From assembly GCA_936908745.1 (NCBI GenBank), contig CAKZFX010000010.1:186001-250000 (forward strand): a stretch of DNA of 64,000 bases, in the 5' to 3' direction. Origin of the DNA: an uncultured Chitinophagaceae bacterium (lineage in GTDB: Bacteria > Bacteroidota > Bacteroidia > Chitinophagales > Chitinophagaceae). Positions 25,179 to 34,261 of this stretch are shown in pieces. Under the pieces are notes generated by a model. That model saw nothing but the letters and a program-made list of their open reading frames with translations, had not been told where the DNA came from and did no database searches. Within the stretch, counting starts at the first letter, position 1. Every line of letters begins with the position of its first letter. The position numbers were made by a program, and so were the translations under genes.

Positions 25179-26798
25179 ATGCGAGTGAATAAACCGGGTT
25201 TGATAATTTTATTTTTGACACTTAATAATTTATTAGTTGCCCAGCAAATCTCAAAAGTTTGGGTAGCTGATAATGGCGACGGCACGTACAAAAACCCGGT
25301 TATCAATGCTGATTACAGCGATCCCGATGCGATTCGTGTAGGCGATGACTTTTACATGATCTCTTCTTCCTTCAATCATGCGCCGGGTTTGCCGGTTTTA
25401 CATTCAAAGGATTTGGTCAACTGGAAACTGATTGGTCATGCGCTGAAAAAACAACCGCCTTACGATCATTTCAGTAAAGTGCAGCATGGCGGCGGCGTAT
25501 GGGCGCCGAGTATCCGTTACCACAACAACGAATTTTATATCTACTATCCCGATCCTGACTTTGGCATTTACTTAATCAAAGCAAAAAATATAGTTGGTCC
25601 CTGGAGTGATCCATCGCTGGTAGAAGCCGGTAAAGGATTGATTGATCCTTGCCCGTTGTGGGATGACAACGGCAAAACTTACCTGGTGCATGCGTATGCA
25701 GGCAGCCGTGCCGGTATCAAATCGGTGATTGTTGTAAAAGAACTGAACAAAGAAGGAACAAAAGTTATCAGTGAACCGGTATTGGTATATGATGGTCATG
25801 ATGCTGACCCGACGATTGAGGGGCCGAAATTTCATAAACGCAATGGCTACTATTACATCTTTGCACCGGCAGGTGGCGTCAGCACTGGCTGGCAATTGGT
25901 ATTGCGCAGCAAAAACGTCTATGGCCCTTATGAACGAAAAGTGGTGATGGACCAGGGCGGTTCAACTATTAATGGCCCGCACCAGGGGGCGTGGGTGGAT
26001 ACAAAGACAGGTGAAAACTGGTTCCTGCATTTCCAGGACAAAGATGCGTATGGCCGTGTGGTCCATTTGCAACCGATGAAATGGATCAACAACTGGCCGG
26101 TGATTGGTGAGGACAAAGATGGTGATGGCAAAGGTCAACCCGTGATGGTCTATAAAAAACCAAACGTCGGAAAAACTTATCCTGTTGCTACGGTGGCCGA
26201 CTCCGATGAATTTAATACAACACAATTAGGCTTGCAATGGCAATGGCAGGCCAACCCGCAACCGTATTGGGCTTTTCCAACGGGTGATAAACTGCGGTTG
26301 TTCTCTTATCAGTTACCCGACAGCAGTGTCAACTATTGGGATGTGTCCAACCTGATGATGCAAAAAACGCCAGCGGATGAATTTACAGCCACCACCAAAC
26401 TTTCATTCAAGCCAAGACTGGATGGAGAAAGAGCAGGACTGATCTTCTTTGGCGCTGACTATGCCTATGTGTCGCTGGTAAAAAAGACAGATGGTAATTA
26501 TATCTCATTTGGCAGTTGTAAAAACGCTGATAAGCGCAAACAGGAAACAGTACAGGATGGCGAAAAGATCAATAGCCCGGATATTTATTTCCGCTTAAAA
26601 GTGTCGGCTGGTGCGCAGGTGGAATTTAGTTATAGTGAAGATGGAAAAAACTTTAAAGCGATCGGTGAAAAACTGGTTGGCAAACCCGGCCGTTGGGTCG
26701 GTGCTAAACTTGGTTTATTTTGTACAAGAACGGCTAAAACAAATGATTCGGGTTTTGCAGATGTGGACTGGTTTCGGTTTGACCAGGTTGAATATTGA
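25179..26798 (+). CDS. Glycoside hydrolase family 43 with C-terminal beta-sandwich
   Basis: The protein has 539 residues with a signal peptide ending near VAQ. The five-bladed propeller of GH43 spans about residues 36-320. Candidate catalytic residues are Asp48 in NADYSDPDAIRVG (base), Asp156 in LIDPCPLWDD (pKa modulator) and Glu214 in PTIEGPKF (acid). The last 200 residues form a beta-sandwich resembling the GH43 C2 or concanavalin-like domain. Substrates of the family are arabinosyl or xylosyl side chains; in this locus, removal of neutral sugars from pectin side chains is likely. The subfamily cannot be fixed by eye. Confidence 0.9.
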   Translation: MRVNKPGLIILFLTLNNLLVAQQISKVWVADNGDGTYKNPVINADYSDPDAIRVGDDFYMISSSFNHAPGLPVLHSKDLVNWKLIGHALKKQPPYDHFSKVQHGGGVWAPSIRYHNNEFYIYYPDPDFGIYLIKAKNIVGPWSDPSLVEAGKGLIDPCPLWDDNGKTYLVHAYAGSRAGIKSVIVVKELNKEGTKVISEPVLVYDGHDADPTIEGPKFHKRNGYYYIFAPAGGVSTGWQLVLRSKNVYGPYERKVVMDQGGSTINGPHQGAWVDTKTGENWFLHFQDKDAYGRVVHLQPMKWINNWPVIGEDKDGDGKGQPVMVYKKPNVGKTYPVATVADSDEFNTTQLGLQWQWQANPQPYWAFPTGDKLRLFSYQLPDSSVNYWDVSNLMMQKTPADEFTATTKLSFKPRLDGERAGLIFFGADYAYVSLVKKTDGNYISFGSCKNADKRKQETVQDGEKINSPDIYFRLKVSAGAQVEFSYSEDGKNFKAIGEKLVGKPGRWVGAKLGLFCTRTAKTNDSGFADVDWFRFDQVEY

Positions 26799-26802
26799 TT
26801 TA

Positions 26803-26841
26803 AAACCTATGTGTATCTATGCGCCTATGATTCTATGTGGT
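26803..26841. repeat. Word-like CTATG repeat, second block
   Basis: CCTATGTGTATCTATGCG, CCTATGATTCTATG and TGGT repeat the words found at 19503-19530. It lies in the 63-base gap between the GH43 and NTF2-like genes. Confidence 0.6.
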
Positions 26842-26861
26842 GATTATAAAACGAAAGCTAT

Positions 26862-27296
26862 ATGAATAAAAAAATGATTACAACGATTGTCTTTTCTTTC
26901 TTGTTGACATTGACGGTTGTTGCCCAAACGAAAAAGGAAAAACAAGTGGCCGATGCAGTTGAAAAACTGCGTACTGCCATGATTGATGGCAAAAAAGAGG
27001 CATTGGAAGCCATTGCATCTGATAAACTGAGCTATGGCCACTCCGGCGGGCATGTGGAAGGCAAGGCAGAATTTGTAGAAAAGATCGCGAGTGGCAAATC
27101 GGACTTTGTAACGATTGAACTAAAAGAGCAGACCATTTCGGTAAGCGGTAAAACAGCGGTTGTCCGTCACCTGCTGAGTGCGAAAACCAACGACAACGGC
27201 AAGCCGGGCGAAGTGCATTTAAAAATCCTGCTGATCTTTCAAAAAGAAGGCGGTAAGTGGAAACTGCTGGCCCGCCAGGCGGTAAAAACAGCGTAA
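26862..27296 (+). CDS. Secreted NTF2-like (SnoaL/DUF4440-type) protein
   Basis: This 144-residue protein has a signal peptide ending at VVAQ. The body resembles DUF4440-type NTF2-like domains: helices VADAVEKLRTAMIDGKKEALEAI, then LSYGHSGGHVEGKAEFVEKI, strands ending in VHLKILLIFQKEGGKWKLLARQAV. Family members are cone-shaped small-molecule binders or enzymes with varied roles. It is the only gene of the locus without a clear place in pectin breakdown. It might bind or isomerise an oligouronide, but nothing in the sequence shows this. Confidence 0.75.
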   Translation: MNKKMITTIVFSFLLTLTVVAQTKKEKQVADAVEKLRTAMIDGKKEALEAIASDKLSYGHSGGHVEGKAEFVEKIASGKSDFVTIELKEQTISVSGKTAVVRHLLSAKTNDNGKPGEVHLKILLIFQKEGGKWKLLARQAVKTA

Positions 27297-27330
27297 AAAG
27301 CAAGGTCTTTTTTGCAGCAGAAAGCGGTAC

Positions 27331-27349
27331 CGTTCCCGGTAACGATTGC
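27331..27349 (+). promoter_or_regulatory. Putative LacI-type operator upstream of the second GH28 gene
   Basis: CGTTCCCGGTAACG is close to a palindrome and is followed by ATTGCGTAAATAAA, identical to the flank of the susC site. Over 27331-27358 only three bases differ from 12653-12680. The site lies 110-123 bases before the start codon at 27454. Confidence 0.65.
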
Positions 27350-27453
27350 GTAAATAAAGCCCTCCGAAAGCCTTGAAAATGACCGGCTTTGGGGTAAACT
27401 TGTAGACTGAAAAATGGCTGTTTGGGCTATTAACTAACGATTCATTTGTCATC

Positions 27454-29100
27454 ATGAGGAAGCTATTAAGCATATCAGTTTTTTTAATCGCAGGCAGCAT
27501 GGCACAAGCCCAGTTCAAGGGCAAACTGCCCGTGATCATTTCCCCGAAATTCAAAAAGGACACGATCTCTATTGCCCGGCAAGGCGCTGTTCCCGATGGT
27601 TATACGCTGAATACAAAAAGCATCAATAATGCTATTGAAACATTAAGCAAAAAAGGTGGTGGCGTTGTACTCGTTCCTGCAGGTCTTTGGTTAACAGGCC
27701 CGGTTGTTTTGAAAAACAATATCAATCTTCATTTAGCATACGGCGCTACATTACTATTTACTGACGATAAATCGCAATACCCGCTGATTGAAGCCAACTT
27801 TGAAGGGTTGCCGCAAATGCGCAATCAATCGCCCATTTCTGCAACAAATGCGGTGAACATTGCGATTACAGGCAAAGGAATTATTGATGGCAATGGCGAT
27901 GTGTGGAGAGCAGTGAAAAAAGATAAACTCACAGAATCCCAATGGAAAAACAAAGTGGCGTCTGGTGGTGTGTTGAGCGATGATAAAAAAACATGGTATC
28001 CTTCGGCTGGTTTTATGAAGGGATCAAAAATGCCCGCCAATCCCGGTATGAAAGCGCCGGAAAGAGATGATGCCTATTTCGCAGAGATCAAAGACTTCCT
28101 GCGTCCGAACATGGTTGTTTTCACGGAATGCAAATACATTTTACTCGAAGGGGTTACGTTTCAAAACTCACCGGCATGGTGTCTTCATCCGTTGATGAGC
28201 GAACACTTAACAGTACGGAATGTTTTTGTAAAAAACCCCTGGTATGCACAAAATGGCGATGGCATAGATGTGGAAAGCTGCAAAAATGTATTGATTGAGA
28301 ACTCGGTGTTTGATGTCGGCGACGATGCGCTTTGTATGAAAAGCGGTCGTGATGCAGAAGGAAGAAAAAGAGGCATGCCAACAGAAAACATTATCATCAG
28401 GGGTTGCACGGTCTATGCTTCGCATGGCGGCTTCGTGATCGGCAGTGAAATGAGCGGAGGCGCCAAAAACATACATATCAGCAACTGTACGTTTATCGGC
28501 GCTGATATTGGTCTTCGTTTCAAAACGACAAGAGGCCGTGGCGGTGTGGTGGAAGATATTTATATCAATAATATTTACATGAAAGACATTCCGGCCGAGG
28601 CCATCCTGTTTGACATGTACTATATGGCCAAAGATCCGGTGGTATTGGCAGGAGAGCAACGTGAATTGCCTAAAGTTGAATTTAAGGCCGTGGATGAAAC
28701 AACGCCTGTATTTAAAAACTTTTATATCAGCAATGTGTATTGCAATGGTGCAGAGACCGGAATCTTTGTAAGAGGCCTGCCTGAAATGCACGTAAAAGAT
28801 ATTGTGCTGGAAAATATGGTGCTGCAGGCCAGGAGAGGAATTGATGTGCAGGAAGCAAGCGGTATCACGTTCCGCAATATCAAACTGATCACAGAAGATG
28901 ATAAACCAGTGATTGATATTACTCAAAGTGACAAACTGGTTTTTGATAATATCACGTATAAAGAAGGAACTCAGCAACTGTTCCGTGTGAATGGTGACAG
29001 GTCGGGAGCGATACTGATTAAAAAAACCGATACATCGAAAGCCAAACAGAAAATAACCTATGAACTCGGTGCTGCCGAAAAAATGGTAACGATACAATGA
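27454..29100 (+). CDS. Glycoside hydrolase family 28, second copy
   Basis: This 548-residue protein has a signal peptide (IAGSMAQAQ). GH28 motifs are QNGDGIDVESCKNV, FDVGDDALCMKSGRD, SHGGFVIGSEMSGG and LRFKTTRGRGG. It is longer than the GH28 at 23749, with an insertion near residues 150-215 (SQWKNKVASGG...ERDDAYFAEIKDF), as seen in YteR-associated rhamnogalacturonan or exo-polygalacturonan enzymes. Probable role: exo-cleavage of galacturonate-containing oligosaccharides in the periplasm. It starts a second transcription unit with its own operator-like site and is coupled to GH105 by an ATGA overlap. Bonds cleaved by the two GH28 enzymes probably differ. Confidence 0.93.
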   Translation: MRKLLSISVFLIAGSMAQAQFKGKLPVIISPKFKKDTISIARQGAVPDGYTLNTKSINNAIETLSKKGGGVVLVPAGLWLTGPVVLKNNINLHLAYGATLLFTDDKSQYPLIEANFEGLPQMRNQSPISATNAVNIAITGKGIIDGNGDVWRAVKKDKLTESQWKNKVASGGVLSDDKKTWYPSAGFMKGSKMPANPGMKAPERDDAYFAEIKDFLRPNMVVFTECKYILLEGVTFQNSPAWCLHPLMSEHLTVRNVFVKNPWYAQNGDGIDVESCKNVLIENSVFDVGDDALCMKSGRDAEGRKRGMPTENIIIRGCTVYASHGGFVIGSEMSGGAKNIHISNCTFIGADIGLRFKTTRGRGGVVEDIYINNIYMKDIPAEAILFDMYYMAKDPVVLAGEQRELPKVEFKAVDETTPVFKNFYISNVYCNGAETGIFVRGLPEMHVKDIVLENMVLQARRGIDVQEASGITFRNIKLITEDDKPVIDITQSDKLVFDNITYKEGTQQLFRVNGDRSGAILIKKTDTSKAKQKITYELGAAEKMVTIQ

Positions 29101-31010
29101 TGATAAAACAACTAACGATAGCCGCTGCGTTTTCTTTCTTAACGGTTGCTGTTTCTGCACAGGATGCAAAACCGTTATCGCAGCAAATGATTGAGACTTC
29201 CATGAAAATCTGGAAGGACTCTTTTTCATTTGGTGATAAACCTTCCCGCTGGAGTTATGATATTGGGGTGATACTAAAAGGCGTGGAAAGAGTTTGGCAA
29301 AACACCGGTGATGTAAAATACTTCAACTATATCCAGCGCATGATGGACCATTATGTGCGGGAAGATGGAACGATTAAAGATTACAAGCCGGAAGAGTACA
29401 ATATTGACCATATCAACAACGGCAAGCAGATTTTACTCTTGTATCGTGTATTGGGCAAAGAAAAATACCTGAAAGCTGCCAAGATGTTGCGTGAGCAATT
29501 ACGCACACATCCACGTACGAATGAAGGCGGATTCTGGCATAAAAAAATCTACCCTTACCAGATGTGGCTGGATGGTTTATACATGGGCCAGCCTTTCTAT
29601 GCGGAATATGCAAACCTGATGCATGAGGATACGGCTTTCAACGACATCACCAACCAGTTTGTGTGGATGGAAAAACATGCAAGAGACCCGAAAACAGGAT
29701 TGCTCTATCATGCATGGGATGAAAGCAAGCAACAACAATGGGCGAATAAAGAAACAGGTCTTTCGCCGCATTTCTGGGCAAGGGCCATTGGCTGGTATTC
29801 AAATGCATTGGTGGATGCACTGGATTGGTTTCCTGCCGATCATCCGGGAAGGAAAAAACTGATCGCTATTTTGAACCGGTTGGTTGATGCGGTGGAAAAA
29901 GTACAGGATAAAGGAACAGGACTATGGTTAGATGTATTGGCATACGATGGACCAGGAAAAGAAAAAAATTACTTTGAAGCATCGGCCAGTTGCCAGTTTG
30001 TATATGCGATTGCAAAAGGCGTTCGCAAAGGTTATTTACCTGCGGCAAAAATTTCCATTGCTAAAAAAGGATATGATGGCATTGTCAAACAATTCATCAA
30101 AGTGGAAAATGGCCAGACAAACCTGCATGGAACAGTGACGGTATCGGGTCTCGGTGGCAATCCTTACCGCGACGGAAGTTTTGAATACTACATGCGTGAA
30201 AGAGTGATCGTGAATGACCCGAAAGGGATGGGCGCATTTATCAAAGCAGCCGGTGAAATGGAAATAATTGGTTCCTTGCAAAATGGCAAAGGTGAAAGAA
30301 TATTATTAGACCGCTGGTTCAACAGTGAAAAAAGAAAAGATGCAAGCGGTGCATTGAACTACTGGCATTATACATGGGAAGAGCGTTCGCATCCCGGTTT
30401 TAATACACTTGGCTGGATATTTGAAAAAAACGGCGCAAGCCTTGCTTCATTGGACGTGGCTCCAACAGCCGGCAACCTTAAAAAAGCGGATGTATATATA
30501 ATCGTTGATCCTGACCATGTACGTGACAACCCGACACCGAACTATGTAACAGATAAAGATGCAAATGCAATTGCTAAATGGGTGAAAAAAGGCGGTGTGT
30601 TATTGCTGATGGCAAACGATAGCAATAACTGCGATCTGCGGCACTTCAATAAACTCAGCGAAAAATTCGGGATTCATTTCACGGATAAAAGTGTGAACAT
30701 GGTGAAAAATGATACCTATCCGCAGGGTGAAGTGTTGCCCGGAGCTAATAACCCGGTTTTTACAACAACGAAAAAAATGTTCCTGAAAGAGATCAGTACG
30801 TTGGATATAAAAACACCAGCCACGGCGTTGATATCGAAAGACGGCGATGTGGTGATTGCCACTGCTAAATATGGCAAAGGAACCGTATTCGCAGTAGGCG
30901 ATCCATGGTTATACAACGAATACGTGGATGGAAGAAAGCTGCCGGCAGAATATGAAAACTATAAAGCAGCCGAAGATTTGGTGAGATGGCTATTGAAACA
31001 AGCAAAATAA
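29097..31010 (+). CDS. GH105 unsaturated uronyl hydrolase with C-terminal DUF4350-like domain
   Basis: The protein has 637 residues with a signal peptide ending at VSAQ. Residues of about 35-385 form the (alpha/alpha)6 barrel of GH105: WLDGLYMGQPFYAEYA, HAWDESKQQQWANKETGLSP and FWARAIGWYSNALVDALDWF, with Asp in the WLDG and AWDE positions. It removes the unsaturated uronic acid that PL1 leaves at oligosaccharide ends. From about residue 455, KKADVYIIVDPDHV, AIAKWVKKGGVLLLMAND and GKGTVFAVGDPWLYNEY form a DUF4350/ThuA-like alpha/beta domain absent from minimal GH105 enzymes. Its role is unknown. An ATGA overlap links it to GH28. Confidence 0.92.
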   Translation: MMIKQLTIAAAFSFLTVAVSAQDAKPLSQQMIETSMKIWKDSFSFGDKPSRWSYDIGVILKGVERVWQNTGDVKYFNYIQRMMDHYVREDGTIKDYKPEEYNIDHINNGKQILLLYRVLGKEKYLKAAKMLREQLRTHPRTNEGGFWHKKIYPYQMWLDGLYMGQPFYAEYANLMHEDTAFNDITNQFVWMEKHARDPKTGLLYHAWDESKQQQWANKETGLSPHFWARAIGWYSNALVDALDWFPADHPGRKKLIAILNRLVDAVEKVQDKGTGLWLDVLAYDGPGKEKNYFEASASCQFVYAIAKGVRKGYLPAAKISIAKKGYDGIVKQFIKVENGQTNLHGTVTVSGLGGNPYRDGSFEYYMRERVIVNDPKGMGAFIKAAGEMEIIGSLQNGKGERILLDRWFNSEKRKDASGALNYWHYTWEERSHPGFNTLGWIFEKNGASLASLDVAPTAGNLKKADVYIIVDPDHVRDNPTPNYVTDKDANAIAKWVKKGGVLLLMANDSNNCDLRHFNKLSEKFGIHFTDKSVNMVKNDTYPQGEVLPGANNPVFTTTKKMFLKEISTLDIKTPATALISKDGDVVIATAKYGKGTVFAVGDPWLYNEYVDGRKLPAEYENYKAAEDLVRWLLKQAK

Positions 31011-31043
31011 CTATACAAGAAAATAAGATTGAGAACCGTGAAC

Positions 31044-32510
31044 ATGCAACTATCAAAAAAGACACTCGTTAACATTCAGCCGCAGGCCGAGCTTATAACT
31101 CCGTCTGCAAACGTATTTGAACTGCCGGAAAAAGTATTGCAATTCGGTACCGGCGTTTTACTAAGAGGGCTACCTGATTACTTTATTGACAAAGCGAATC
31201 GTCAAGGGATTTTCAATGGCCGTGTGGTGATTGTGAAATCAACCGCTTCGGGTGGCACGGATGCTTTTCAGCAGCAGGATGGTTTGTTTACACAAGTGAT
31301 TAAAGGCATCGAAAATGGTAAAGAGGTTTCGGAGAAAGTGATCAATGCTTCTGTCAGCCGTGTGTTATCAGCGAAGGAAGACTGGAAACAAATATTCGAC
31401 TGCGCTTCCAACAAAGAAATGCAGATCATTATTTCCAATACAACGGAAGTCGGTATCCAGATGGCGGATGATAAGATCGGGGGTGATGAGGCGCCGCCTT
31501 CTTTCCCGGGTAAATTGCTGGCGTTTTTATACGAACGCTTTAAGGTGTTCAATGGTTCGTCAGAAAGTGGTATGGTGATCATTCCAACCGAACTGATCGT
31601 TGACAATGGAAAGAAACTGAAATCCATCGTTATTGCGATGGCAGAAAATAATAAGCTAAGTGCTGAATTTATTCAATGGCTGAACGAAGCCAATGACTTT
31701 TGCAGTTCATTGGTGGACAGGATCGTTCCGGGTAAACTACCTGCTGACGAACAAAAGGCCATTGAAAACGAACTCGGTTATTCTGATGAGCTAATGATCA
31801 TGAGCGAATGTTTTCGTTTATGGGCTATTGAATCAGGCAGTGAAAGAGTAAAAGATATCCTTTCTTTTGCAAAAGCGGATAAAGGTGTGGTGATAGCGGC
31901 TGATATTGAAAAATTCAGGGAACTGAAACTGCGCCTGCTGAACGGTACGCATACGTTTAGCTGCGGATTGGCAAACTTAGCTGGTTTCACAACGGTGAAA
32001 GAAGCGATGCAGGATAAAAAGTTCAATGCATTTGTCAGTGATCTTTCTAAAAAGGAGATAGCTGCAACGATCAGTGGCGATTCAATCAGCTATGCAGAAG
32101 CAGAAACATTTGCACAATCGGTGCTGGACCGGTTCAGCAACCCGCATTTGGATCATAAATGGATCAGCATTGCGGTACAGTTTACTTCCAAGATGAAAAT
32201 GCGCAATATTCCATTGCTCGTGAAGCATTACAGCAAAAGCAGTGAAGTGCCGGTGAATATGGCGTTGGGATTTGCGGCTTACCTGCTGTTTATGAAGAAA
32301 ACAATTGAAACAAATACATCCTTGCAGGATGATAATATCGGTTATATAACAGAGAACTGGCTGGATGATGCTACAAAGACCTATGTGCAGAATGTATTGG
32401 CCGATGAACAATTCTGGGGCGTTTCATTGGCAGCGATGAATGGTTTTGCCGATGCCGTTACAACAAACGTTGAACAATTACAAAAAGAAGGAGCGATACA
32501 AACAGTATGA
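31044..32510 (+). CDS. uxaB: Tagaturonate reductase (altronate oxidoreductase)
   Basis: The protein has 488 residues from the ATG at 31044; an in-frame TTG at 31029 is an unlikely start. It belongs to the long-chain mannitol dehydrogenase family: the N-terminal nucleotide-binding strand region VLQFGTGVLLRGLPDYFID, and the active-site helix ELKLRLLNGTHTFSCGLANL with the family Lys and His. It reduces D-tagaturonate to D-altronate with NADH, the second step of galacturonate catabolism, in the cytoplasm. Its stop codon overlaps uxaA (ATGA), so reductase and dehydratase are made together. Confidence 0.93.
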   Translation: MQLSKKTLVNIQPQAELITPSANVFELPEKVLQFGTGVLLRGLPDYFIDKANRQGIFNGRVVIVKSTASGGTDAFQQQDGLFTQVIKGIENGKEVSEKVINASVSRVLSAKEDWKQIFDCASNKEMQIIISNTTEVGIQMADDKIGGDEAPPSFPGKLLAFLYERFKVFNGSSESGMVIIPTELIVDNGKKLKSIVIAMAENNKLSAEFIQWLNEANDFCSSLVDRIVPGKLPADEQKAIENELGYSDELMIMSECFRLWAIESGSERVKDILSFAKADKGVVIAADIEKFRELKLRLLNGTHTFSCGLANLAGFTTVKEAMQDKKFNAFVSDLSKKEIAATISGDSISYAEAETFAQSVLDRFSNPHLDHKWISIAVQFTSKMKMRNIPLLVKHYSKSSEVPVNMALGFAAYLLFMKKTIETNTSLQDDNIGYITENWLDDATKTYVQNVLADEQFWGVSLAAMNGFADAVTTNVEQLQKEGAIQTV

Positions 32511-34150
32511 AGAACGTAGTATTAAAAGTGCATCCAAAAGATAATGTGCTGGTAGCGTTGGCTGACCTGAAAAAAGGCGATGTGATCAGCTATGAGGGTG
32601 AGGATTATACATTGCAGGAAGATATTAAAGCCAAACATAAATTCTTTACCACCGATCTGAAACAAGGTGATGCGATTATCATGTATGGTGTACTGGTGGG
32701 TAAGGCGCAAAAAGATATTCCAAAGGGCGGGTGGATGAGTACGGATAATACCAAACATGCGGCTGATCCATACAGCTATCGTCATCCGCATTTTGAATGG
32801 ACAGCACCGGATGTTTCAAAATTTAAAGGGAGAACATTTAACGGCTATCATCGCAGCGATGGTCGTGTGGGCACGGCCAACTACTGGCTTTTTGTGCCAA
32901 CCGTGTTTTGCGAAAACAGGAACCTGGATGTGATCCGCGAGGCGATGCATAATGAATTAGGTTATGCGGTAACCGATAAATATAAGCGATACACGCATCA
33001 ATTGATTGAAGCCTTGCAAAAAGGTGAACCTATTGAAGATGTGAACTTATATGAACCGCCTTCAACAGCACATACGGAACGGGTATTTAAAAATGTGGAT
33101 GGAATTAAATTTTTGAATCACCAGGGCGGTTGCGGTGGCACAAGACAGGATGCGGGTGTGTTGGGCAAACTGTTGGCTTCTTATGCCAACCATCCGAATG
33201 TGGCAGGTGTTACCGTGCTTAGTCTCGGTTGCCAGAACCTGCAAACAAATGACTTCTTAGCAGAATTGAAAAAATTCAATCCTGGTTTTGATAAGCCGAT
33301 GTTCATATTTGAACAACAGCAATCGCAAAGCGAAGAACAACTGATCGGCGATGCTATCAAAAAGACATTTGAAGGGTTAGTAGAAATAAATAAACTGGAA
33401 CGTGAGCCTGCGCCATTGGATCAACTATGTATTGGTGTAAAATGTGGCGGAAGCGATGGTTTCAGTGGTATCAGTGCCAATCCTGCAGTTGGTTACTTAA
33501 GTGATTTGGTGGTGGCATTGGGTGGTAAAATTCTCTTAGCAGAATTTCCTGAGCTCTGCGGCGCTGAACAAAATTTATTAGACCGGACAAATGATGAGAC
33601 GGCGGCCAATAAATTCATTCACCTGATGGGTACTTACAGCGAGCAAGCTGAAAGAGTGGGCAGTGGCTTTCATATGAATCCTTCGCCAGGTAATATTAAG
33701 GATGGATTAATTACAGATGCTATAAAAAGCAATGGTGCAGCATTAAAAGGCGGCACATCGCCTGTGGTTGATGTATTGGATTATACTGAACAGGCAACTA
33801 AACCGGGATTGAGTTTGGTTTGTACGCCCGGCAATGATGTGGAGGCGACAACAGGTAAAGCGGCCAGCGGCGCAACGTTGATTTTATTTACAACCGGGTT
33901 AGGTACACCAACAGGCAACCCTGTTTGCCCGACGATCAAAGTGTCGACTAACAGTAACCTGACCAAACGGATGAATGATATTATTGATATTGATTGCGGG
34001 CCGGTGATTGAAGGCGAGAAAACAATACAGGAAATGGGCGAAGCCATTTTGGAATACTGCATCAAAGCCGCCAGCGGCGAGATCATTCCAAAAGCTGTAT
34101 TGCTGAACCAAGATGATTTTATTCCGTGGAAGAGGGGGGTGTCATTATAG
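32507..34150 (+). CDS. uxaA: Altronate dehydratase
   Basis: The protein has 547 residues. An N-terminal SAF domain (about 1-95, KVHPKDNVLVALADLKKGD, ending near GGWMSTDNTKHA) precedes the galactarate/altronate dehydratase domain with FNGYHRSDGRVGTANYW, HQGGCGGTRQDA, LSLGCQN and IGVKCGGSDGFSGISANPA. The conserved Cys and His residues in these motifs are the expected metal ligands. It dehydrates D-altronate to 2-keto-3-deoxygluconate in the cytoplasm. Both domains, separate in some lineages, are in one chain here. It is coupled to uxaB. Confidence 0.95.
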   Translation: MKNVVLKVHPKDNVLVALADLKKGDVISYEGEDYTLQEDIKAKHKFFTTDLKQGDAIIMYGVLVGKAQKDIPKGGWMSTDNTKHAADPYSYRHPHFEWTAPDVSKFKGRTFNGYHRSDGRVGTANYWLFVPTVFCENRNLDVIREAMHNELGYAVTDKYKRYTHQLIEALQKGEPIEDVNLYEPPSTAHTERVFKNVDGIKFLNHQGGCGGTRQDAGVLGKLLASYANHPNVAGVTVLSLGCQNLQTNDFLAELKKFNPGFDKPMFIFEQQQSQSEEQLIGDAIKKTFEGLVEINKLEREPAPLDQLCIGVKCGGSDGFSGISANPAVGYLSDLVVALGGKILLAEFPELCGAEQNLLDRTNDETAANKFIHLMGTYSEQAERVGSGFHMNPSPGNIKDGLITDAIKSNGAALKGGTSPVVDVLDYTEQATKPGLSLVCTPGNDVEATTGKAASGATLILFTTGLGTPTGNPVCPTIKVSTNSNLTKRMNDIIDIDCGPVIEGEKTIQEMGEAILEYCIKAASGEIIPKAVLLNQDDFIPWKRGVSL

Positions 34151-34154
34151 TCAG

Positions 34155-34245
34155 TAAAGACGGAAAAACCGAAAGTCAGGAAGAAATATTCTGATAAATG
34201 AAACGCCTTTCCGACCTCCGGACTTTCTGACTTCCTGACTTGAAT
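34155..34245. repeat. Word-like GACTTTCTGACTT repeat with 11-base inverted repeat
   Basis: AAGTCAGGAAG at 34173-34183 is the exact reverse complement of CTTCCTGACTT at 34231-34241. The right side reads as stacked words (CTTTCCGACCTCCG, GACTTTCTGACTTCC, TGACTT). It separates uxaA from uxaC; the 47-base spacing is long for a terminator and there is no T-tract. Confidence 0.6.
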
Positions 34246-34261
34246 TTATAAATGAATTTGT

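Noticed and set aside
28207..29229. Long open frame of 340 codons on the minus strand
   Set aside because: It lies fully antisense to the GH28 and GH105 genes, has no domain character and is rich in His, Cys and Phe, as expected for a shadow of a Gly/Asp/Lys-rich coding strand.
34173..34241. Terminator after uxaA
   Set aside because: The 11-base arms are 47 bases apart and no T-tract follows; better seen as part of the word-like repeat.
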